In this document: piece after piece, positions 30,438 to 41,108 of the stretch | Numbering within the stretch: the stretch's first letter is position 1 | How the letters are laid out: every line of letters starts with the position of its first letter | DNA from: Ectocarpus siliculosus | Taxonomy: Eukaryota; Sar; Phaeophyceae; Ectocarpales; Ectocarpaceae | Length of the DNA: 43,945 nucleotides | Reading direction: 5' to 3' | Assembly: GCA_000310025.1 (NCBI GenBank) | Contig: FN648446.1 | Coordinates: 180,638-224,582 of the forward strand | The notes under the pieces: generated by a model | Seen by the model: only the letters and a program-made list of their open reading frames with translations | Database searches by the model: none | Told to the model about the DNA's origin: nothing | Program-made: the position numbers and the translations under genes

Positions 30438-31976
30438 TCAGCTCAGCCGACCCGGAAAGCACTCGGCCGGGGTCTTCTTCTTGTTATGCTTGGCGGTCAC
30501 GTGGTCTGCGAGCATGGCGTCGTTCGACACGGACATGAACGACTGGCGGCAGACCTGGAGGGAGGGGTCGAAATCATGTAGTTTGATTTTAGAGAGACGG
30601 AGAGGAGGGAGAAAGAGAAATGCTGCTGTAAATGTTGCTTCTTAGGGGACGCCTTACGATATAAACGACAGCCGCGGGGAATTTTAAGTGGCGCTTTGGG
30701 TAGGAGATGCTGGATGCTGCTTGCTGTAGAACGGAACGAACTTCAGGACAAAAATACGTGCATCAAGACGCATTGAGATCGGAAATGACTGCCTCCCTGA
30801 GCCGGCTGAACTGTCCAAAGAGACACTTACAGAACGCCGCCGAGCGGAGAAAGCTTTAAGGCTTGCCAGCATTGGCAATTGATCCATGTCAAGACTCCAT
30901 CCCCAACGAGGGGCTGATTACCTAATAACATGTGACACACCATTGACCAACGTCCACACACCACAAGTCAAACACCCGTTTACCACACACGGGGAGAAAA
31001 ACAGCAGTTCACAAATTGTCAAAAACGGACGTTATCAAGGGCGGTGCGAGCGAAGATATTCGAGCCAAGTTGTTGAGAGGATTCTGACTGCCTCCGGTGA
31101 CGGGGCGTCCTTCGGATACACCCGATCGCTAAACCTACGACAAGACAGCCGACTCCTACCATGAAACAGTGGCGAGAGAGACTACTGGCTGTATCTCGTG
31201 TCTGAAGCAGAAGCCTGTACCATGGGGGTTCCGGAATAAGGCGGTATGAATCAAAGGCGGTCGCCCTTTAAAACAAGGCGGTGAAATTGGCTGGCATAAA
31301 CAGTATGTTGTCCTAAACATTGAACGAGAGTCCGTTACCCTAAAAGGCGGTCGTTATCAGCTATTGTACCCCACCACCCCCTGTATTCGGTTATTCGGGG
31401 ACACCCACTGCCGTGAAAGAAATAACGTCGAACCTCCAAGAGCCGAGCGGGCAACAGCAAGGGATCGAAAGTTACAGGCTGTTTCGTTCTTCTTGTAGCG
31501 AGTCCTTCCTTTTATTGCTTGCCGCCAGTCGGCAATGACATCTCCCGCGGGTTCTAACGCATGGTAGGCCTCTACTGCAGCGGTGCCGAATAACAGGCAG
31601 AAACGTCAAAGAGAAAAGAAACGATTCACATTTTCGGCGCTGCTGGTATGCGTGCAAAGCCCGCCTATGGCGAACAAACGTCCAAACTTTCTAAGTTGCG
31701 TATCGCAAGCTCTCCCCGTAAACGGCAGACGTGCCATCTGGATCTCATCTGCCATGAAAACAGAGGAAACACCCACACGCGCCTCATTTGGTGCGCGCGT
31801 GGATACATGACGGCTGAGATGTAACATTTTGTGTAAAATATTGTGTGACACACCTGGCAGACGATGCTCTGTGCGGCCTTGTTGACTGCAAGCTGAGACC
31901 CCTTTCCGGCCTTGGCCTTCTTCGCCTCGTTCCGCGCGCGGGCGGTGGCCGACTTCTGGGCGTTTCCTCCTCCCAT
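30438..31976 (-). CDS. ZNF706/At2g23090-like small zinc-finger protein
   Basis: Two exons, 31976-31854 and 30554-30438, joined in phase 0 (CAG/gtgtgt donor, ctccag acceptor) across a 1.3-kb intron, giving 79 residues. The N-terminus MGGGNAQKSATARARNEAKK, followed by KAGKGSQLAVNKAAQ, matches the basic Lys/Ala-rich 4F5/SERF-like head of this conserved family. The finger is C-x2-C-x15-H-x4-H (Cys40, Cys43, His59, His64), and the tail AECFPG resembles the plant members' ACFP ending. Family length is usually 70-80 residues, so the gene is complete. An upstream in-frame ATG (MLTGLKQA..) exists, but MGGG is the family start. Family members are small nuclear or cytosolic proteins of poorly defined role; human ZNF706 has been linked to translation and pluripotency control. 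The start lies 680 bases from RPL17, in divergent orientation. Confidence 0.9.
31238..31351. repeat. Four interspersed copies of AAGGCGGT
   Basis: The octamer occurs at 31238, 31254, 31275 and 31344 on the plus strand, within the single intron of the ZNF706-like gene. Spacing is irregular (16, 21 and 69 bases). An 8-mer repeated four times in about 115 bases is unlikely by chance. Confidence 0.75.
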
Positions 31977-32654
31977 GGCTTGTTTGAGTCCGGTTAACAA
32001 GACTGCGACGGGATCGTGGTTGCAGAGAGGCGAGGGTGGCCTTTAGAGAGATCCTCCGGGTGCTCCCTTGCTTACGTAGGCAACCACCTCGCTCTGTACT
32101 CTGTAGTAGATAAATATGGTAGGTTTTGGAACTACATAGCCCAAGACAAGCGATGCGACTAGACAAAGAGGGTGAAAGAGAGCAGCCGAAGCTCTCTCTT
32201 GATCTGAACAGCGTCAGCGATGGTCTGTAAGCACCGGGGCCACCATCAAACACTTCACACTTGCTGCTGTGGGTGATGGTTGTGTGTCGTTGACTGCAAA
32301 TACGCCGCGCTTTGGTGGACCAAAAAGTAAAGCAACACAGAACGAGAGGCGCCCACACAACAAGATACCAACGCCAACCCCTTTTTTCGGTCTTAGGCTA
32401 GCCGTTCGCGCCGGTTAGCTCACCTTGGGGGAGAGAGAAGAGGCAGGTTCAACACGTCCTTGCAGTTCAGTTGGCAAGAACCTGCGCAGCACAGCACAAC
32501 CTATGTGGGGGTTCCGTGTGATCGCCACACGTGAAAAATGTGTATGTACATTATGAAGTCTCTGTGTTGCGAACCCCCTTTCTTGTGGCCGAGGGGCGTG
32601 CAGCAGCAGCAGCACCGTCCAACGCCACCGTCGTGGGACTTGAGCGGCACCACC
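31977..32654. promoter_or_regulatory. Divergent promoter region between ZNF706-like and RPL17 genes
   Basis: 678 bases separate the two start codons. No convincing open frame, TATA box or RNA gene is visible. A shared promoter for two housekeeping genes is plausible, but that is inference from geometry. Confidence 0.4.
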
Positions 32655-33155
32655 ATGGTTCAGTACAGGTGACCGGTACACTCTCTTGCCTTTTTCTGAG
32701 AGCTTGCTCCCTTTGCAGTGCAGGGTGTGATGGGGGCGATGCGATGTGTTGTGGCGAAGGGTAAGATGGAGAGAGGCAAGGGCTAGAAATGCCCTACCCA
32801 CACCAAGAGAGGGTTTGTGTGTGTGTCGCTGCTAGGCTTTGAGAGCGGCAACCACGAAGCCAACCACCAGCACAACAACTGCCGTTACCTGTTCACGCTC
32901 CTCGATGGCATTCCAAGCCTGGGTGGTTGCACGATCCATCAAACACACCCCTTGTTCTAGCAGCACAGCTAGCCGCAGCAGCCCTGAAAACAAGGAGGGT
33001 GTTGTTGTGAAGGCGGCAACGCCTTTCGCCGCCACACCACACGCGTTCCTTCTGCTGCTGTCCGTGCTTCCCTCACCTCATCCGGGGCGAGGAGGCCCCG
33101 GCATACAGCTGGTTTTCAATTCCATCCCTTTCTCTCTATCTTCGTCGTCTTCACA

Positions 33156-33192
<37 letters not shown>

Positions 33193-36100
33193 CCCCCCTT
33201 ACGCGGCCTGCGCGGCGGAATCGGTGGCGACAACTCGCTCGCGATGCAATGATTCGGCGGAGCGCAGCAAGGAGATCGAAGGCACTAAGTGTGAGTCCCA
33301 AATGAATGCGGAAGTTCAAGCTGTATGTATCCTGCTGCTGTGTTGTTTTTCGCGTCTTGGCGTGCGTAACGGCGTATATCTGCACGGCGTGGTCAGGACA
33401 TGCTCCATTTATATATTGGTTCGAACCTCTGTTGTACGTACGTAACGTACCACAAAACATATGGTATGCCTAAGTGTACCTGTTCTGTGTTTCGGCTGTG
33501 GCGCGGCGGTGGTTGAAAGTTGACAAAGCCACCAGAAGGGCGTGTGTATGGGAGGCCGAGAACCCCTGTGTGTCATCAGCACATTCGCAGCCAGCGACCA
33601 TTTTTGTGGGACCGGCGAATCCCTGGAGAATTTACCTGTAGTTAAACAGTTACATCTGTGCTGTGATCCCTCTTTGCAGGTGGGAAGTTGAGAGTCTACA
33701 TGACTTACAAGAAGTAGACCTTGGGGGATGGGGCCGTTTGGCGACAACGAAGAGGATTAGTGGTATGCTTGACTTACGATGGCACAACAGGTTCAAGGAT
33801 TGACTTGGAGAGAAGGGAGGGGGGGCATCTCTGTGCTCTCTTTCTCACGCGCTGGGCCGGGGTGCATATCTCTTGGCGTCTGGATACAATCTGTCTCGTT
33901 GCATGTTTTCGTCCACGTCGTCCGTTCCATGCAGCTGCCTCGAAACTCGACAGAAGTAGTAGTTAACGGGCGTGGTACAGAGCAGTTGTAAGCGTCGTTT
34001 GATGCGCAAGCTCGAGCGAACTTTCCTTCACAGTTTCTTGTTCGCCACGTGCAGATGAACCAGAAAGTAGCTCACTGGCGAAACGTGAATTATTGTCCCC
34101 CCTCGCTGCCCTCCCCCCCCAAAAAAAAACTTGTGCTTGTTGGACCGAAGCACGAGATTTTCCGGTGTTCGTATTTTCCATGCCCCCTTAACAACCTAGG
34201 AGAGTTCCGTTGATGCTTGAAGCCACAACTGGAACGTGTTGATCCATCCGCGAACTTCCAAGCAAATCACTTCTCTGCTGTCGCAGATAGTGACCGCGCC
34301 AAGAGGCTTTTCCTTGCTCCAAAAACAGAGAAAGAAGGGCATTCCTCGTCGCACACCGTTATCTTCAGGGACAGCACCAAAAAACAATGTAGTTTTTTTC
34401 TTCTTGTACAACAGAAAACGGAGCCTAGGGGCTTGCTGCGTTGGAGGACCCCGCAACCACGTACGCTCATGTTTGTCCCTCCAATGTACTTCTAGCTTGT
34501 CCCTGTCTTCTCCTCATGCTGTGCCTCTTTCTCTCTCTCTCTTTCGATTCGTCTGTCGGCGCGTGTCTCTCGTCTGCCGGTCTGCAGCCGCAAAGGCCCG
34601 CGGGTCTAACCTGCGGGTCCACTTCAAGCACATGCGCGAGGTGGCGCACCTGATCAAGGGCATGAAGCTGTCCAAGGCCAAGGTGTACTTGCAGGTGAGA
34701 ATCGCGCAAGTGTGCCGGTCGATTCAACTCACAGCAGCCGAAACGTGGATGCCTTGCACCCTCATCTGTCTGCGTGGTCCTGTTTGTTGCACTGTCTGTC
34801 TGCCTGTTCCCCATTCACTTGAAGCAGTCGAACGTGGATGTCTTGCTGCACCCTCATCTGTCTTGACTGTCTGCGTGTTCCCCATCTGTTGTTGCATTTG
34901 CAACACCCGACCTTTTTTGTGTTGAACCTGGCACAACTGCTGTCCGGCGGGTGCTCCAGCTGTTCTACATTACCACTTTTTAGGCGTCATAACGTCGTTG
35001 TGGTCGTCGCCAGAGATCAACCTGCAGGAGAAGGGCACTGACTCCAGGCTTCTTTCCCAGACAAATTTAGTTTTTTGTTGAGCCCTTCTGTTTCCACCCC
35101 TGACCCAAACACACACTGTAAAGGGGGTGCCCCGTGTTCCTGGTTGATAATTCCTCACATCTAGTTGCAGCTTCCCGTCACCCCCCGCCCGCTGCAACCG
35201 CGTAGTACCTTGCTTCCGGTTACACGTTTTTGGCTGCTACGCTACGTGTTCACCGCCAGCTGACCGGTCTTCGTCCGTCGCTCTTGCTCGCCCTCGTTTT
35301 CTTTAGGACGTACTTGAGTACAAGCGCGCGGTGCCCTTCACCATGTTCACCGGCGGCGTCGGCAGGCACGCTCAGGGCAAGCTGCCTATCGCCAAGGACT
35401 ACATGGGGGACCCGTCCAGCAAGACGGTGAGAAGGAAACACGCCGGGAAGCGGGGGGGTGACGTGGGTAGGGGTGGGGTGGGGGCTGCCAGCGAGAGTGG
35501 TGCGGTGCCTTTCTTATAGTATCGTGGGGGTCCTGTCTTGATGTGATGTCACCGTGAGAGAAACCTGATGAACTATCTCGCTTTACGGTCCATGACTCCA
35601 GGTTTTTTCGTGTGCCTCTTCTTCGTCGATCAGTGTTTTAATTCCGTGGAAGCTTGCCTCGCAAACACTGGTCTGACGTTCCCATATTGAACCCAGCATT
35701 TTGCAACGTTTATGAAGGCCTAGTGTCTAACACGCACACCCCAGATGAGATTTGATCGAGGCGGGGGGTGTGTTGGCAAGAAACAAAACGCCAATAGTTG
35801 CCGAAAGCGCGTGGCGTTGTGTTTTCATGATCGCGAGAGACGCTAAGGTATGGATGTTCTCTGCGGAGGAACCGACCGTAGACGATCGTTGCGGCAGCAA
35901 GGTGTTATGTTTGGCATCGTGGAATTACACATGGTGTAGGTTTTCGTCGAAAGCGTTCGTGAACAGCAGACAGTACTTCCTGGTGTCTAATGAAGAGCAA
36001 GCACCGGAAGATTCTAACGTTTATCAGGAAGTCGTTCGAAGTATGTGTCACTGGTGTACTCTGTCGGTGCTTAAAAATCGTTTGGTCCTAGCCCCACCTC

Positions 36101-37815
36101 CCGTGTCTCGCTTTGTGTTTCCTCGATCATGCCTCATCAACAAGCGATAGAAGAAGTTTGCTGACCTGACACAATCTTGCTTTTGCCTGAGTTACTTCAG
36201 GTGCCGGGAAACAAGCACAAGCACACCTTCGTGTCTCCCGGAAGCAAGTGCCGCTGGCCTCAGAAGGCGACCCGCATCGTTCTCGACCTCGTCAAGAACG
36301 CCGAGTCTAACGCCGAGGTGAATGAACAGAACATGCTTCTTTTGTTTATGATTTGTTTTGCTGTTGCATGGGAAAAATGCAATAAGGATTGTGTTGAGAG
36401 CATGGAAAGTACTTCTTACAGAAATTTGTTTGGGCTTGTGCCGGATGCGGTTACGTTTTTGAGGCCGGAAGAGAGCTGACCTCATGCTACTCTCCCCTCT
36501 TCTTGTCCCCCCCCCCCCCGCCCCTATACTTTATAGAGCAAGGCATTGGACGTGGACAGTCTGTACATCGTACACGTACAATGCAACCGCGCGCCGAAGC
36601 AGAGGCGCCGCACCTACAGGGCCCACGGACGCATCAACCGTGAGTGTCTTGTCCGTGTTGTTCATGGAAGTACGTATTTTTTTTCATGTGTCGTATTTTT
36701 CTTGAATTTCATGCCTCATCTACGACCTCGCCCTCAAAGCAAGAGTTATTCTTCGATTACGCCGGTTGTGGGAAGCATGGACAGCACAGGCGGTGTTTGG
36801 TGGTAAACGGTGGGCGTATGTGCGACTCTTCTCTACGCGTTTGGCAGGAGGGTAGGAACCCCAAAGGAGTAAGAAGGCGAAGGCTAGTAAAGGCCGCCTC
36901 TCTCTTACAGTTGTTGCTGTCTTGGACGAAATCGGACAAGAACGCGTGGCTGCGGCGCTCGATGCCGTTAGAGATACGTACGGAGTGGATCTGCTAGTCG
37001 TGCTTATTCACTCCACGCATAGATGGATCTACTTTTGAGGTTCGGTGTTGAAACGCCCGCGCGGGTTCGCGGACTCCGTGTGTATGCGGCAGAGTCCTCG
37101 CCCCCCTCCCCCCTACGATTACGCTTTTTATTGATATCGCGTCGCCTCTGTTCTCCCTGTTTGACGCTTGCGCGTACTTTGACCGCAGCCTACATGTCCA
37201 GCCCCGCACACATCGAGCTCATCCTCTCGGAGAAGGAGGTTCAGGTAAGCGAGAAGCGAATGGGCTGGTCATGTGTTCGCGTTTTGTGTATGTTTCCATC
37301 AGGAAGCGGGGAGGCGCCGTGTGTGACAATTTGCCTGCTAGTGTGCATACGCCGACGACACGCGGTTTCTATTGTTCCTGTTCTTGTATTTAGTTGCTTG
37401 TGGAGGGTAGGGTACAGTCGCACTCGCCCTCACAGGGATCAATCCAGCTCCTAGCTATTCTCTTTTTTGCATGCTGTGTCAGTTTTGGTGTCGTTTTTTG
37501 GTTTTGCGACACGTGTGTATTCTGCCGGCATGTGCTCTCAATCAGCAGGAAGTGGATTGTCGCAACGATTTTCGCGCGGAGAGTCGACCCGTAGCGTGTA
37601 CACCAGGTACCATAAATTGTGCTCCTATTTTTTTCCCTGCAAGATACTTGAATGTTTCGTCGCGTCGTCCGTCGTGTAATCCATCTCTCGTGTTTCGCCG
37701 TTTTCGATGGATGGATGTTGCACAGGTGAAGAAGGGCGACGAGCCCAAGAAGCCTACCCGCAAGCAGGTGGCCAAGACCCGTTTCGTCAAGGCTGGTGGC
37801 GGCGTAGAGGTCTAA
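32655..37815 (+). CDS. RPL17: 60S ribosomal protein L17 (uL22)
   Basis: Eight exons: 32655-32668, 32979-32998, 34588-34694, 35307-35426, 36201-36317, 36537-36639, 37189-37244 and 37726-37815. The total is 627 nt, 208 residues, with every phase consistent. uL22 lines the ribosomal exit tunnel and binds 23S-like rRNA. The N-terminus [20 protein letters not shown] is assembled from three exons. Diagnostic blocks follow: [81 protein letters not shown] and [14 protein letters not shown], then a Lys-rich tail. The human protein is 184 residues; the excess is an insertion of about 25 residues between AQGK and RWPQ (exons 4-5) and a different tail. The coding parts of exons 1 and 2 are only 14 and 20 nt. 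All introns begin GT and end AG. Confidence 0.96.
33159..33190. repeat. (TC)16 microsatellite followed by C run in RPL17 intron 2
   Basis: Sixteen TC units are followed by about eight C, within the 1.6-kb second intron. Confidence 0.92.
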
Positions 37816-39256
37816 GCTGTAGCCCCTACTCTCGCTGCTGTTGGTTGCTCGCTGCCGCTGCCGCAACATGAGTGGACTACGCGTAGGTCCCGAAGAGGGT
37901 TTGGTTTTTCGTCGGGAGCGCGCGTGCGTTTCTCGGGGGAATTTCCGAAAGCCTTGCTTGCTTGTTCGAGCGAGCGGGTTGTTGCTGCTGCTGCTGCTCT
38001 TGCGTTGTGGCGGTTGCTCGCTTGCCCGAAAGCGCGCCACGCTTGGTGTCGCGTGGTGCGACTGGTGCCCGGACGGTTATTAAAAACATAAAAAAAATAT
38101 GTCTTGTGGAGTTTTCTGCACGTTTGTTGCTCGATTGCCGAGAACGGCGGCGGCAGTATTTTGTTTCTGTCGCAACCGGTTACCCTTGTCAGACCTCAAG
38201 CTGTCAAAGGATTTTGAATGGTGCGTGAATTGGTGTCGTTTGCCACCGCGCTACTCTGAGGTTGTTGTCGTTGTGTGGCGATCTCACGCGCGTGCGGCGG
38301 TTGGCGTTCATGCCCCCGGTACTTGGGCTGACCCCCATACCCCCATTGTCATGTGGTGTTGTTGCTGGTGATTCCGAAAGCTGCTGTCGCTCGCTCTCTC
38401 TTCGTGCGGGGGTCGGACTTGATGATGCTAGGGTAGCTAGGATGGCCACCTCATTTCTCACTTTCGGGTCGCGAGACACAGCAGCTCTGGTTGACACGCT
38501 ATCACCTCCGCCGCATGGCAAAAAAGTGTGTATGGGTATGTACCTGGGAGGCATCGTGGAGGTCAACGAGCCCATATGGTCGAGTCCTATGCAACATGGC
38601 TGTACGATTGCCCGAACAGGACTCTACGCGGTTCGTTCGAAAGTGCAAGATTTCAAGATTTCACCCCAGAAGTGCACCCTCCACCTTGTTTCACTCACAA
38701 AGTTGATCAGACCAGCGGCTGCTGGAGCAAATCGCTTGACAATGTGCTCTTTGCGGCGCCTCTCCGACGTAATAACGGCCGGGTACAAGCGTACAATCAC
38801 AGCGGTTGAAGCGTTGAAACTGCTGCTGATGATGGTGATGATGCACACATGTACAATGGGTGCCCATCGCACCCGCTTGCGTGCGCACGCAGCGTCTTGT
38901 AATATGTGGAGACGTGGATATTCTCGCACATCAAGTGCCTCTACCGCCGCCCCACTGCTGCTGTCCACCCAGCAGGCGGCGGGCGGGCCGGCGCACGGGT
39001 TCCAGGTTCCCAGGTTGCAGTTGGCTACCTTTTTTTTCAGGCTATTCGTGCCCGATCAGTAATTACGCCGCATCTTCGAAGCTTCGGGGATGACCTCCGA
39101 TACGTCCGTCCATCACAGCAAACATCTAGCAGTCTGTTCCAACAAGAGCTCCGCGCTACAGGCGGAGAGAGAGAGGGGGGCAGAGGGCAGAACTCACACA
39201 CGCAGCACCCCTTCCCTTTTTACCGGTTTTCCCTGGAGGGAGCCCAGGCAAACGGT
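37816..39256. other. RPL17 3' flank and intergenic region
   Basis: A possible poly(A) region lies about 265 bases after the RPL17 stop (attaaaaacataaaaaaaat near 38079-38098). A plus-strand frame of 266 codons (38262-39062) and its overlapping partners show no motif, and I do not call them. The remainder shows nothing recognisable. Confidence 0.45.
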
Positions 39257-41108
39257 ATGTCTGCGGAGCTGTACGAGAGGCAAATGGCGTGGAAACAGTT
39301 CATCTCCCAAAGGGTACGACTCGAGCAGTAGCGAGCAAGACTTTTTCTTCGTGTGTGTGTGTCAGGATCCGACGTCCTCCGCTCTGTCTCCTGCTTTGCG
39401 TCGGGAACAAAGAAGTTCCTCGAGGATTCACCACCGGTTTTTCTGCTCTACGCGCGCTGGTAGAGGCATTTGCCACCACGAGTCTGCAACATTGCTACAA
39501 CAACATACTTAGACTATGTGTACAGTGCGGGGTGATTGTATTCACGGCACTCGATCGTCCGTACTGCTGTACAAGTAAGTCTACACTCCCATCGACAGCA
39601 GTACCGCTGGCGAGCATTTGTTTTTTTTTGTTGATGGAGGTCGTTTTTGTCGCTCTGATGTGTCGGGCCAGCTGCACGATCTGATCTTCGTTTTGCTCTC
39701 CTCAACTATCCTTGTGAAAGATTGATCTGCTTGTTGTGTCTAGGAGGGGGGTGGAGACTAATACTATGTGTAGCGACTTGGCTTCTCCCATTCGTTCGCG
39801 TCTTAGACATTTGTATGAACGAACAGGATCCGTTAACGACCAGTCCTTTCCTCGCTGCTATACAATGTAACAATGCGACCGCTTATGTGTTCCCGCGCTT
39901 TTTTTGCCCAACTACTAAGAGCGACGAGCAAGGCCGAGCCATCGTCAGCGACGTCTACCGCAGCTCCATGCCGGATCGCTGGCAGGTGGATCCAGAGGAA
40001 AACCAGGGGACAACCACGCAGCAATTGCTCGCCAGCGGTACCAGCAGCAGGTTCGAGAACACATATCATTTATTTCCGCGCGTGTGATAGGCGACAGCGT
40101 ACACGATGCCTATGCTGCTGTAAGAAGTAACTACAAGAGGACTCGCGCGGGGGGGTAATGAAGGTCTCAGGTACAACTCTCTTCCAACGTCTGTTGTCTG
40201 TCCAAGAGGACGATCCGATCTGTTCACACGTACAAAGATTTCTCACGGCCTTCATGCACGCTCCTGCCTCACTCTGCGTTCTGCCAGCGATCAATCGTGC
40301 AAAGTGCATTGTTTCTTTTGTGAAGTCAATGTAGATATACTGCTGTATGTAGTGTAGTTCTCGAGGTCTTTATTTTGGGAAACGACACAACAGGGTCCAC
40401 CCTGCCTGGTCGAAAAAAGCGACACCTACATACATACATATTTTTTGGCAGCGTCAAATCAGCCGGCGTTTCGAGCTACATGTACGTGCTGCTGTGTAGC
40501 CATGTTTGCCTGTGCGACGGTAAAAAAATGGTACCACCGCAATAACAACCCGGATTTCTGGCGGCATGTAGTAGATGCAAGTGTGGATCTACTCGCAAGC
40601 AAACACGGTTTTCTTGGCGCTGACGCAGACCGCGTAGATAGACTACAGGCGTACTTCCGAACGGTATCTGCCCGAAGTGTCCGCTACAACAACATAACTA
40701 CAGTATGTGCCTCTAGGAGCGAGCGAATAGCACTAGAAATAAAATCGCGGTCACCCAGTACACAAACGTGTTATCTTCTCGACGCCAACGATATGTATGT
40801 ATGTATGTGTGCGCGGTAATCCTTTGTCTCGAAAAACGTCTCGCGGCCGCAGCTTGTTGGCGACAAGCCGTTCCAGCAGGAGCAGCAGCAGCGGCAAGAC
40901 GACCGGCATGCTGCAAAACAAGGCCCTCTCGTCGATGGATGGGTGTGGCGGGGCTCGAGAGCAGCACCAGCAGCAGCAGCGTCGGAAGCGTCAGGACGCA
41001 GCAAGCAGCCGCCATACTACCACCACCGCAACCCCGGCCCCCTCCTACAGCAGCATGCTGGCGGCACGACGAAGTAGTACGTCGGCCGTGGGAGTTCCAT
41101 CGCAAGAG
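39257..41108 (+). CDS. Possible 5' exons of a coiled-coil, Gln/Ser-rich protein
   Basis: Two pieces are suggested. The first, 39257-39313, starts ATG and reads MSAELYERQMAWKQFISQR before a gtacga donor; the helix is typical of the N-terminus of coiled-coil proteins. The second, 40853-41108, follows ggccgcag and ends GAG/gtgagc. In the frame that joins the first in phase 0 it reads LVGDKPFQQEQQQRQDDRH but stops before the donor. In the next frame it is open throughout (Ser-rich, then TPAPSYSSMLAARRSS). The two frames cannot both be right, so an extra exon or an indel in the CAG/AGC run is needed. A link to the exons starting at 42532 is possible but not proven. Confidence 0.28.
39314..40852 (+). 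other. Intronic or intergenic stretch with two protein-like open frames
   Basis: Plus-strand open stretches at about 39722-40087 and 40445-40819 lack ATG starts but contain sensible-looking peptide, such as KKWYHRNNNPDFWRHVVDAS and GFLGADADRVDRLQAYFR. The second is bounded by a T-rich acceptor (ttttttggcag) and a good donor (ACA/gtatgt at about 40700). They may be exons of an unrecognised gene or remnants. No family match by eye. Confidence 0.25.

Noticed and set aside
38262-39062. 266-codon plus-strand frame downstream of RPL17
   Set aside because: No domain, no consistent splice signals, and several overlapping frames of similar quality in the same stretch.
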